A stretch of 64,000 bases of DNA from Dokdonia pacifica (GTDB lineage: Bacteria; Bacteroidota; Bacteroidia; Flavobacteriales; Flavobacteriaceae): assembly GCF_900188275.1 (NCBI RefSeq), contig NZ_FZNY01000010.1, forward strand, positions 1 through 64,000, in the 5' to 3' direction. The notes below the pieces were generated by a model. The model had not been told where the DNA came from and ran no database searches. It saw only the letters and a program-made list of their open reading frames with translations. The translations under genes were made by a program, and so were the position numbers. This document shows positions 53,359-61,669 of the stretch, one piece after another (position 1 is the stretch's first letter; each line of letters begins with the position of its first letter).

Positions 53359-54726
53359 ATGGACATACAATTACTAATAGCAGTCACTATAGGCATCAGT
53401 GTCTTATTATTTTTAATACTACGTTTAAAATTTCAAGCATTTATAGCCTTATTGATTACTTGTATTGTTGTAGGGGTTATTGCAGGTATGGATCCAATAG
53501 CTATTCTTGATAGTGTTAAGAATGGAATGGGGGGTACCTTAGGGTTTGTGGCTACAGTTGTGGGACTCGGTGCACTTTTTGGCGCTATACTTGAACGGTC
53601 TGGTGGTGCGCAACAACTGGCGCAATCTATGCTTCAACTCTTTGGAGTAAAAAAAGCACATTGGGCAGTCATGCTTACAGGGTTTTTAGTAGCTATTCCT
53701 GTGTTTTTTGATGTAGCGTTTATCATTCTTGTTCCTTTAATTTATGCGCTTCAGAAACAAACAAAAAAGTCATTGCTTTTATATGCTATTCCTTTACTGG
53801 CTGGATTAGCTATTACACATACATTTATTCCACCTACTCCTGGACCTATTGCGGTAGCAGATATATTAGGAGCCGACTTAGGGTATGTCATTATTTTTGG
53901 TTTTTTAGCGGGATTGCCTGCAGCTATTATAGCGGGGCCCATACTCGCAAAACGTCTTTCTAAGACCATGCATATTGAAACTCCATCAGATATGGTAACC
54001 ACTTCAGAGATTCCTGAAAATGCTCCTTCGGCGGTGACTATTTTATTGATTATCGCTATTCCTATTTTATTAATTGTTTGTAATACCGTTTTGGGGAGTC
54101 CGTTGTTTGGAGAAGATACCTTACCCAAATGGCTTACGTATGCCGCAGGATTGTTGGGACATCCCTTTGTAGCTCTTATTATTGCAAATATTGTAGCTTG
54201 GTATGTATTAGGGATTAATAAAGGATTCTCTAAAGAGCAGCTCTTAGATATTTCTACAAAATCTTTATATCCAGCTGGTGTAATTATATTACTTACAGGA
54301 GCTGGTGGTGCTTTTAAACAAATTCTTATTGATACAGGAGCTGGAGAGATGATCGCTAAAGGCCTTAATACAGATTTTTTCCCTCCTATTATATTTGGAT
54401 TTATTGTTGCTGCAATCATACGCATATTACAAGGGTCTGCTACAGTGGCTATGATTACTGCTGCAGGAATTACATATCCTCTATTAAGCGAAACTATAAA
54501 TGGTGAAGCCGTATTGCTTTTTTCTCAGCCGCAACTCGCAGTGCTCGTGATTGCTATTGCTTCTGGGGCAACTGTATTTTCCCATGTAAATGATAGTGGT
54601 TTTTGGTTAGTAAAACAGTATCTAGGACTTACTGAAAAAGAAACGTTTCGATCATGGACGGTAATGACTACATTAATCGCTCTGATAGGTTTAGTTGTTT
54701 CTGTACTCCTTTGGTATTTGGTCTAA
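53359..54726 (+). CDS. gntP: Gluconate:H+ symporter, GntP family
   Basis: 455 residues, about 12 hydrophobic helices. GntP family landmarks: VVGLGALFGAILERSGGAQQLAQ, PVFFDVAFIILVPL, ITHTFIPPTPGPIAVADILGADLG, LQGSATVAMITAAGI and FSHVNDSGFWLVKQY. It imports gluconate for the adjacent kinase. The interrupted palindrome lies immediately downstream. Confidence 0.93.
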   Translation: MDIQLLIAVTIGISVLLFLILRLKFQAFIALLITCIVVGVIAGMDPIAILDSVKNGMGGTLGFVATVVGLGALFGAILERSGGAQQLAQSMLQLFGVKKAHWAVMLTGFLVAIPVFFDVAFIILVPLIYALQKQTKKSLLLYAIPLLAGLAITHTFIPPTPGPIAVADILGADLGYVIIFGFLAGLPAAIIAGPILAKRLSKTMHIETPSDMVTTSEIPENAPSAVTILLIIAIPILLIVCNTVLGSPLFGEDTLPKWLTYAAGLLGHPFVALIIANIVAWYVLGINKGFSKEQLLDISTKSLYPAGVIILLTGAGGAFKQILIDTGAGEMIAKGLNTDFFPPIIFGFIVAAIIRILQGSATVAMITAAGITYPLLSETINGEAVLLFSQPQLAVLVIAIASGATVFSHVNDSGFWLVKQYLGLTEKETFRSWTVMTTLIALIGLVVSVLLWYLV

Positions 54727-54727
54727 G

Positions 54728-54792
54728 TACGCTTTTAAGGAGCATAGCGACGCAAAAGTTTATGCTGAGCGTAGTTGAAGTACGAAAGCGTA
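54728..54792. repeat. Palindrome apparently split by a dispersed repeat
   Basis: TACGCTTT (54728-54735) and CGAAAGCGTA (54783-54792) are the two halves of the 20-bp palindrome, separated by 47 bp that include the 25-bp repeat (54756-54780) also present at 4819-4843. Confidence 0.6.
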
Positions 54793-54918
54793 TATATTAG
54801 TATAAGATTTTGATATCGTATGCTTGCTATTATTGAAGAATAGTAAATTAAATTTGTAATACATCAATAATTATAGAAGTTAGGTAAGATTTCTGACTTC
54901 TCAGAAATATAAACTATA

Positions 54919-55317
54919 ATGAACTTTCACACACGTAAATGGATAAAACCTGAAGATTTAAACCCTAATGGGACACTTTTTGGAGGTAGACTATTAGAAT
55001 GGATTGATGAAGAAGCGGCGCTGTATGCGATTATCCAACTTGAGAATCCGCGTACGGTGACTAAGTATATGAGTGAAATTGATTTTCGCGCAAGCGCAAA
55101 AAAAGGAGATATCATAGAAATTGGTCTTGAAGTTGTAAAATTTGGAACAGCTTCTTTAACGCTAAAGTGTGAAGTACGTAACAAAATGACACACGAAGTT
55201 ATTATCACCATAGAACGGATTGTAATGGTAGGCCTTGGGGATGATGGGAAAGCAAAACCTCATGGTAAAAAAGAAGTAGAGTACGTAAAAGACCGCCTTG
55301 AAAAATCAAAAGAATAA
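54919..55317 (+). CDS. Acyl-CoA thioesterase, hot-dog fold
   Basis: 132 residues of the YciA/BACH type: PNGTLFGGRLLEWIDEEAALYA, VTKYMSEIDFRASAKKGDIIEIGLEVVKFGTASLTLKCEVRN. It hydrolyses acyl-CoA thioesters in the cytoplasm. Monocistronic, between gntP and the lipoprotein array. Confidence 0.9.
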   Translation: MNFHTRKWIKPEDLNPNGTLFGGRLLEWIDEEAALYAIIQLENPRTVTKYMSEIDFRASAKKGDIIEIGLEVVKFGTASLTLKCEVRNKMTHEVIITIERIVMVGLGDDGKAKPHGKKEVEYVKDRLEKSKE

Positions 55318-55421
55318 TTTACTTTTTGTGAAGTATTAGTGAGGTAATTATTATCGGTTGTGACTTCCTTTTTTAGAATATGCTTTTAATTTAAGCATTA
55401 CTAAACCAACCTTACCAAATT

Positions 55422-56375
55422 ATGTCTTTATTAGTACGATTTTCGATACTCCTATGTTTCTTTATAATTTCTTGTTCTAACGATGATAAAGTAGCGCTTA
55501 CCAACGCTGATGATAGAGAAATTGCCGCATATGTGCGAACTACAGAAACTTTTAATTCTGATTTTTCAATGAATAACCCATCTGATGTTTTTGGTGTAGA
55601 ACTGGAAACTCATGATGAACAGAACGGTGGATTACTTCAAGAAATAGAAGTTTATTTGACATATAAGCAACATGGTGCTTTACCTTCTAATGAGATTTTT
55701 CTAAAAACATTAGAACGTGATGTTTTTGCGATAGGACAGTTTGGAAAACCTAGAACTTCGCTTACTGTTTCTTTTGAGGAAGCCTTAAATGCTTTTAATC
55801 TCACTATGGCAGATATGTCTTGTAAAGACCAGTTTGAGGTTAGAATCAATCTTATACTAAGTGATGGTAGATCGTTTACTGCAGGAGCTGCTAGCTCTAA
55901 AATTTTAGCAGCAGATGATTTTTGGAGTTCTCCATTTTGTTATACAATTAATGTGATAGAACCTATCGCAGAAGATATGTTTACAGGAATTTACCAATTA
56001 GAGAGTGTAGTGGATGGACCTTTAGGTGAAACTTTTGGTGAAACACAATTAGTCGAAGTTTATAAAGGACATTCTACTAATGTACGTGAGATGCGTTTAC
56101 GTCATAGATTGTCTATAGAGCAAGAACAACCTCGTATTTTTAGATTTACAATTGCATGTGATGAAACTGTATTTAGCAAAGATTTATTATCAAGTAAAAT
56201 AGGATTTTGTGGTATTGACCCCGCCATTTTATTAGGACCAGATACTGTAAATGCAACCATAGATCCTAATGATGATACCGTGTTTGAACTTTGGTTTGTA
56301 GAAGGGTATCTTGGTTTTGATGGTAATTGCGGTTTTGGAACTGCTCCTTCTAGAATTAGACTTTCTAAGCAATAA
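55422..56375 (+). CDS. Paralogous surface lipoprotein 1 of 6
   Basis: 317 residues. Lipobox IISC followed by SNDDKVAL; the acidic residues after Cys resemble the surface-export signal of Bacteroidota lipoproteins. Body blocks shared by the array: DMSCKDQFEVRINLILSDGRSF, FWSSPFCYTINVIEPIAEDMFTGIYQLESVVDGP, KGHSTNVREMR, LLGPDTVNATIDPNDDTVFELWFVEGYLGFDG and the terminal SKQ. Closest to members 3 and 4. No enzyme motif; I know of no function. Confidence 0.85.
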   Translation: MSLLVRFSILLCFFIISCSNDDKVALTNADDREIAAYVRTTETFNSDFSMNNPSDVFGVELETHDEQNGGLLQEIEVYLTYKQHGALPSNEIFLKTLERDVFAIGQFGKPRTSLTVSFEEALNAFNLTMADMSCKDQFEVRINLILSDGRSFTAGAASSKILAADDFWSSPFCYTINVIEPIAEDMFTGIYQLESVVDGPLGETFGETQLVEVYKGHSTNVREMRLRHRLSIEQEQPRIFRFTIACDETVFSKDLLSSKIGFCGIDPAILLGPDTVNATIDPNDDTVFELWFVEGYLGFDGNCGFGTAPSRIRLSKQ

Positions 56376-56469
56376 ATTGATTACATTTTTTGAATGCTTA
56401 CATTAAAAATAGTAGCATATCGTGCATATTATTTTTAATAATGATATTTTTAGAGAAAAAACGTTTGCT

Positions 56470-57450
56470 ATGATTAAAAAATACCTGATACTTCTGTGTC
56501 TACTAGTATTCCTGTCGTGTAATGATGATGAAAAAGCTGTAGATATTGTTTTTTCTGATGCTCAAGTAGGAGCCATATTACGAACACAGTCTATAGATAA
56601 TTTGACTTTTGATACATCACAACCAGAAGTTCCTATTCAGTTTTCATTAGAATACCAAGATGGACAAGAAACGGCTTTGCTTTCTGATGTTGAGGTTTTT
56701 ATTTCTTTTGTAGATAATACCCTAGATAATGGTGATAACTCTAGAACCTCTGAAGCCTTTACAATTTTATCTGCTACAGATTTCACACCAGGTGTTAATG
56801 ACTTACCTGTAACAACAGTGACTATTACTACGCAAGAATTATTAGAATTATTAAACCTAAATAACGCTCAAATTAGTTGCACAGACAAGTTTGTCATTGA
56901 TCTAAATCTTAACTTGACAGATGGAAGAAGTTTTTCTAATGAGAATACCAATGGGCCTATTATCGGTTTTGGTAGTGCGTTAAATTCTCCTTTTACATAT
57001 GATGTGATTGTGGTAGAAGGTATTGATGATGATTTATACACTGGAATCTATTCCTATACGAGCTTGGAGGATGGTTTTAATGGACCTACTATTATATCTC
57101 CAGATGTTTTAATGGTAACCAGGACGAGACCTAATGCCAGGAGTTTTGAGATTTTTAGAGATCAGCAGCAAACTATAGTTGGTGGTGTTTTGGTTCGATC
57201 TGAAGTAGAATTTACGGTTGCTTGTGACCAGATTATTTTGACTAGATATGTACGATCTTCTATTGTATGTAGTGCAGAGGTTGAAGGCGATGTACACGTA
57301 TTACTAGGACCAGCCTCCAATTTAAATGGAACTGCAGATCCAAATGATGATACCGTTTTTGATATTCGGTTCCTAGAAGCCTTTGAAGGAAATGATGGAT
57401 TTTGTGGTTGGCCTACAACGCCATCTACCGTCAGATTATCTAAACAATAG
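56470..57450 (+). CDS. Paralogous surface lipoprotein 2 of 6
   Basis: 326 residues from Met 56470 (MIKKYLILLCLLVFLSC); the frame extends upstream to 56422. Lipobox LSC then NDDEKAVD. Same architecture as member 1 (ISCTDKFVIDLNLNLTDGRSF, LNSPFTYDVIVVEGIDDDLYTGIYSYTSLEDG, NDDTVFDIRFLEAFEGNDGFCGW, SKQ end). Lacks the KGHS motif, replaced by TRTRPNARSFE. Confidence 0.85.
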   Translation: MIKKYLILLCLLVFLSCNDDEKAVDIVFSDAQVGAILRTQSIDNLTFDTSQPEVPIQFSLEYQDGQETALLSDVEVFISFVDNTLDNGDNSRTSEAFTILSATDFTPGVNDLPVTTVTITTQELLELLNLNNAQISCTDKFVIDLNLNLTDGRSFSNENTNGPIIGFGSALNSPFTYDVIVVEGIDDDLYTGIYSYTSLEDGFNGPTIISPDVLMVTRTRPNARSFEIFRDQQQTIVGGVLVRSEVEFTVACDQIILTRYVRSSIVCSAEVEGDVHVLLGPASNLNGTADPNDDTVFDIRFLEAFEGNDGFCGWPTTPSTVRLSKQ

Positions 57451-57546
57451 CGTGTTAAAATAGTATCAAAGTTATTAGTTAATTATTATCGGTATATACG
57501 TTTCATATAATAGATAGTCATACTTTTAAGTAAATAACCAACCCGA

Positions 57547-58545
57547 ATGAAAAATAAATACGTATTACTCTTCCTGATAGGAAGTCTATTTTCATGTACC
57601 GATGGCGACAAAGCAATAGAGTTTGTTGTTGAAGAAGTAGAGCGAGGTGCCGTTGTACGAACCTTAGATCTTAGTAATGTCGATTTTGACATTAATGACC
57701 TTCAAAGTACCTTTACTATTAATGTAGAAGAGATGGATATTGAAGAAGGAGATTTACTAGATGAAGTTGAAATCTTAGTACAGTTTAAAGATAATACGCC
57801 TAGTAATGGTAATAGCTCAGTCCCTAATACAATGCTAGCTATTATTCCTGCCGAAGAATGGTCAGTTGGGCCTGCACCAGAAGGATTACCTCGAACCTCT
57901 TTTGTTTATAGTTATGAAGAGCTTTTAACGGCTACTGGACTAACTACAGCAGAAGTTGCGGTTAAAGATCAATTTTTAATAAACCTTAATTTAAAACTTA
58001 CAGATGGGCGTGTTTTTAATGCGTTTAATGCTAGTTCAATTATAATTGCATTTGACACCTTCTTTAGCTCTCCATTTTGTTACACCATTAATATGGTAGA
58101 ACCTATAGCAGAAGATCTTTTTACAGGAATGTACCTTATGGAATCTATATTAGATGGACCCAATGGACAAACATTTGTAGATGAGTTTAGACAACCTTTT
58201 CCAGATGGGACTATCATTGAGGTTGTAAAGGGACATTCATCAAACACAAGAGAATTCAGAGCATTCCATAACTTACATCATGTAGGTTTAGAGCAACCAA
58301 GACGTTGGGAATTCACAGTGGTAGATGATCGTATAGTTATGGGTAAAAACCAATTATCTTCCCCAGAAGGATATTGCTCTTTTAATGCTGCACCTACGTT
58401 ATTAGGACCAGATACAGTATCTGGCCCTGCAAATATTAATGACGATACTGTTTTTGAATTATGGTTTGTAGAAGGGTATTTAGGCTTTGATGGTGAATGT
58501 GGATATCAAACAGCACCTTCTAGATATCGTTTTTCTAAGCAATAG
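57547..58545 (+). CDS. Paralogous surface lipoprotein 3 of 6
   Basis: 332 residues. Lipobox FSC then TDGDKAIE; VERGAVVRTLDL, VKDQFLINLNLKLTDGRVF, FSSPFCYTINMVEPIAEDLFTGMYLMESILDGPNG, KGHSSNTREF, NINDDTVFELWFVEGYLGFDGECGY, end FSKQ. Its stop is followed at once by a 20-bp palindrome (58546-58565). Confidence 0.85.
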   Translation: MKNKYVLLFLIGSLFSCTDGDKAIEFVVEEVERGAVVRTLDLSNVDFDINDLQSTFTINVEEMDIEEGDLLDEVEILVQFKDNTPSNGNSSVPNTMLAIIPAEEWSVGPAPEGLPRTSFVYSYEELLTATGLTTAEVAVKDQFLINLNLKLTDGRVFNAFNASSIIIAFDTFFSSPFCYTINMVEPIAEDLFTGMYLMESILDGPNGQTFVDEFRQPFPDGTIIEVVKGHSSNTREFRAFHNLHHVGLEQPRRWEFTVVDDRIVMGKNQLSSPEGYCSFNAAPTLLGPDTVSGPANINDDTVFELWFVEGYLGFDGECGYQTAPSRYRFSKQ

Positions 58546-58565
58546 TACGCTTTCGCGAAAGCGTA
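58546..58565. repeat. 20-bp palindrome TACGCTTTCGCGAAAGCGTA, intergenic
   Basis: Perfect copy abutting the stop codon of lipoprotein 3; could act as an RNA hairpin. Confidence 0.92.
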
Positions 58566-58666
58566 TAAAGAATATAAATAGGTTGTTATCTTATTTTTTA
58601 GAGCATATATGCGATAATTAAATAGCAGACCTGTTCATTACTAAACTAACCAACAATGTATATCTC

Positions 58667-59629
58667 ATGAAAAAAATTACAATAATTATCCTTAGTCTCT
58701 TTCTATGTATTGCTTGTGATGATGAAGAGAAAGCAATTGAAACAGTTCTCGTAGAAGTAGATAGAGGCGCCGTATTACGAACCTTGCAATTTAATAATGG
58801 AGAATTTGAAATAAATAACCCATCGAGTGTTTTTAGTATCGATATAGAAGAACAAGATATCGAAGAAGGAAGGTTATTAAGTACCGTTGATGTTTTTGTG
58901 ACTTTTATAGATAATACTCCAGCAGGAAATTCAGTTTCCACTCAAAGAATATTATTAGAAACGCTTACTCCAGAAGACTTTGCAACGAGTGATTTTTCTT
59001 TACCAGCAATTACATTAGATTATACGTATGCAGAACTTTTAGATGCGACAGGCTTAACCATTGATCAAACAAATTGTAAAGATCAATTTCGTTTAGATTT
59101 AGATTTAAATTTATCTGACGGGTTAACTTTTAATGTTACAAACTCTGCCGGTACGGTTGTAAATACAACGGGCTTTTTTAAATCACCTTTTACCTACTTA
59201 ATTAATATAGTAGAACCTATATCATCAGATAAATTTACAGGTGTTTATCAATATACAAGTATAGAAGATGGTCTCTTTGGCCCTAGTTTTGGACCAGATA
59301 GATTGTTTACTATTGTTAATGGACATTCTAATAACTTTCGCCAATTTGAATTTGGATCCGGTGTAAATAGGGTTTTGATTGAATTTAGTATAGTGTGTGA
59401 CGCCGCAGTCGTTACTCGTTATCAAAAATTAGCATTTACCTGTACAGGAGCCAATGCGTTTGCAGATCCTAGTGATCGTGTATTAATAGGACCAGATATA
59501 ATACCAGCAACTATTGATCCTAATGATGATACTGTTTTTGAGCTACATTTCCTAGAAGCTTTTGAGGGGTTTGATGCATTTTGTGATTATGCAAATTTTC
59601 CATCTAAAGTTAGATTTTCTAAACAGTAA
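58667..59629 (+). CDS. Paralogous surface lipoprotein 4 of 6
   Basis: 320 residues. Lipobox IAC then DDEEKAIE; VDRGAVLRTLQF, NCKDQFRLDLDLNLSDGLTF, FFKSPFTYLINIVEPISSDKFTGVYQYTSIEDG, NGHSNNFRQFE, DPNDDTVFELHFLEAFEGFDAFCDY, end FSKQ. Followed by member 5 after 18 bp. Confidence 0.85.
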   Translation: MKKITIIILSLFLCIACDDEEKAIETVLVEVDRGAVLRTLQFNNGEFEINNPSSVFSIDIEEQDIEEGRLLSTVDVFVTFIDNTPAGNSVSTQRILLETLTPEDFATSDFSLPAITLDYTYAELLDATGLTIDQTNCKDQFRLDLDLNLSDGLTFNVTNSAGTVVNTTGFFKSPFTYLINIVEPISSDKFTGVYQYTSIEDGLFGPSFGPDRLFTIVNGHSNNFRQFEFGSGVNRVLIEFSIVCDAAVVTRYQKLAFTCTGANAFADPSDRVLIGPDIIPATIDPNDDTVFELHFLEAFEGFDAFCDYANFPSKVRFSKQ

Positions 59630-59647
59630 ACATAAACTATTAATAGG

Positions 59648-60607
59648 ATGAGATTATCAAGAGTATTATCTACACTGTTTTTTATTTCTATAGTTTCTTG
59701 TACTGATGGAGACAAAGCTATTGAAGAAGTATTTGCAGAGACAGAACGCGGTACTATATTGCGTAATATTAATAGGGTAAGTAAGGACTTTATACATACT
59801 GATTTTGAAAGTGTTTTTGAACTTGAAATAGAAGAACAAGATATAGAAGGTGGAAATCTTCTTGATTTTGTTCGTTTGCATATAGAGTTTAGAGATCGTA
59901 CAATTGATGGTAGTGACAATAGTACACAGGAAGTTATTTTAAAAGATATCCCTTCTAATGCATTTATAATTGGACCAGATGCTTTTCCAAGAACGACCAT
60001 TCTAGTGAGCTATCAAGAGGTTGTAGATGCTCTTGCTATAAATACGGGACTTATTGAACCTGGTGATCAATTTGGTTTACGTTTGGAAACTCATCTTACT
60101 GATGGTCGTATTTTTAGTACGCTAGATACGAGTGCTTCTGTGCTTACAGATGCTTGTTTTTTTAAGTCTCCATTTAGATATGAAATAAACGTGATAGAAG
60201 TTATTCCAGAAGATTTATTTACAGGAACGTATTCTTATGAAATAGTGTCAGATGTAATTAATCCTAGTTTTGGAATTCAAGAGGAGGGTATTGTATCAAT
60301 AATGGCAGGTGATCTTCCTAATGTTAGAACTACTGGAATTATAGGAGAGGGACTAGAGTTTACAATAGCAGGAGCGTATGTGTATCCAAAGATTTATCAA
60401 TCAGTAAACCTCTTTTGTATAGAATCGGGACCTCATATTTTATCGGGACCTAATGATACAAATTTTGGCACTATTGATCTTAATGACGATACCGTTTTTT
60501 TCTTAGATATCGATATTGGATTTGAAGGATGGGACGGGACATTAGATAATGGAGATGACGCTATTGGTGTTTCTACATTATATACATTTAAATTTACTAA
60601 ACAATAA
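59648..60607 (+). CDS. Paralogous surface lipoprotein 5 of 6
   Basis: 319 residues. Lipobox VSC then TDGDKAIE; TERGTILRNINRVSKDF, PGDQFGLRLETHLTDGRIF, DACFFKSPFRYEINVIEVIPEDLFTGTYSYEIV, LNDDTVFFLDIDIGFEGWDG, end FTKQ. Most similar to member 6; both share ILRNI and the EGLEFTIAG block. Confidence 0.85.
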   Translation: MRLSRVLSTLFFISIVSCTDGDKAIEEVFAETERGTILRNINRVSKDFIHTDFESVFELEIEEQDIEGGNLLDFVRLHIEFRDRTIDGSDNSTQEVILKDIPSNAFIIGPDAFPRTTILVSYQEVVDALAINTGLIEPGDQFGLRLETHLTDGRIFSTLDTSASVLTDACFFKSPFRYEINVIEVIPEDLFTGTYSYEIVSDVINPSFGIQEEGIVSIMAGDLPNVRTTGIIGEGLEFTIAGAYVYPKIYQSVNLFCIESGPHILSGPNDTNFGTIDLNDDTVFFLDIDIGFEGWDGTLDNGDDAIGVSTLYTFKFTKQ

Positions 60608-60616
60608 AATAGAACT

Positions 60617-61564
60617 ATGATAAAATTATATCGATTGGCATTTGTAGCAGTATTTATGTTTACTATGTCTTGTAGTGAAGATGATAAAGCAATAGATACA
60701 GTGGTAGAACAAATAGAACGCGGTGCTATATTACGTAATATAGACAGAGTTTCTCCAAATTTTGAACGTACAGAGCTTCAAAGTGCTTTTACAGTGGTTC
60801 TAGAAGAACAAGATCTTGAAGAAGGGGGGATTTTTGATTTTGTAAGATTGTATCTCCAATATTTAGATAGAACCCCAAGTAACGGAAATAATAGTCAGGC
60901 TGAGATTGTATTGAAAGATGTTCCTAGCTCCGATTTTCAACCAGGCGGTAATGGATTGCCTGTAGGTACTATTGAAGTCATATATCAAGATGCGATAGAT
61001 GCATTTAATCTTGATTCAAATTCCATTTTGGCGGGAGATCAATTTGAATTAAGAGCAGAAATACATCTTACAGATGGGCGTACTTTTAGTACTGAAAATG
61101 GAAGTTCCTCTATACTTACGGATGCTTGTTTCTTTAAATCACCTTATAGATATGTTATTAATGTGATAGACACTATTGATAATGATTTATATACGGGAAC
61201 CTATTCTTATGAAATCATTTCAGGACCAAATGGCTCTTTTTTTAATTTAGGAGAGCAGGGAATTGTATCTATCACAGCAGGAAATACACCTAACGTAAGA
61301 AATACTGGACTTATAGCAGAAGGTCTAGAATTTACAATAGCTGGTACAAATGTGTATCCAAAAATATACCAATCTGTAAATCTCTTTTGTCGAGACTCTG
61401 CATTTAATGCGTTAACAGGACCAGATGAAGAAAATTTTGGAATCGTAGATCTTGCAGATGATACTGTTTTTGAATTAGATTTAGTTTTTGCTTATGAAGG
61501 TTGGGGAGGAAGCGGCGACCTTACAACCCCTCAGTCATATCGTTTTCGTTTTTCTAAACAATAG
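60617..61564 (+). CDS. Paralogous surface lipoprotein 6 of 6
   Basis: 315 residues. Lipobox MSC then SEDDKAID; IERGAILRNIDRVSPNF, AGDQFELRAEIHLTDGRTF, DACFFKSPYRYVINVIDTIDNDLYTGTYSYEII, ADDTVFELDLVFAYEGWGG, end FSKQ. It starts 9 bp after member 5, so 4-5-6 form a compact operon. The metalloprotease gene follows 105 bp later. Confidence 0.85.
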   Translation: MIKLYRLAFVAVFMFTMSCSEDDKAIDTVVEQIERGAILRNIDRVSPNFERTELQSAFTVVLEEQDLEEGGIFDFVRLYLQYLDRTPSNGNNSQAEIVLKDVPSSDFQPGGNGLPVGTIEVIYQDAIDAFNLDSNSILAGDQFELRAEIHLTDGRTFSTENGSSSILTDACFFKSPYRYVINVIDTIDNDLYTGTYSYEIISGPNGSFFNLGEQGIVSITAGNTPNVRNTGLIAEGLEFTIAGTNVYPKIYQSVNLFCRDSAFNALTGPDEENFGIVDLADDTVFELDLVFAYEGWGGSGDLTTPQSYRFRFSKQ

Positions 61565-61669
61565 CCCTAAAAACTTATTAAAATGTTAATGTTCTTCTAA
61601 GTTATTGTTAAGTATTTTGTTATTCTTATTTTGTGTGGTGCATAATATCATCAACCAATACGTTTATCA

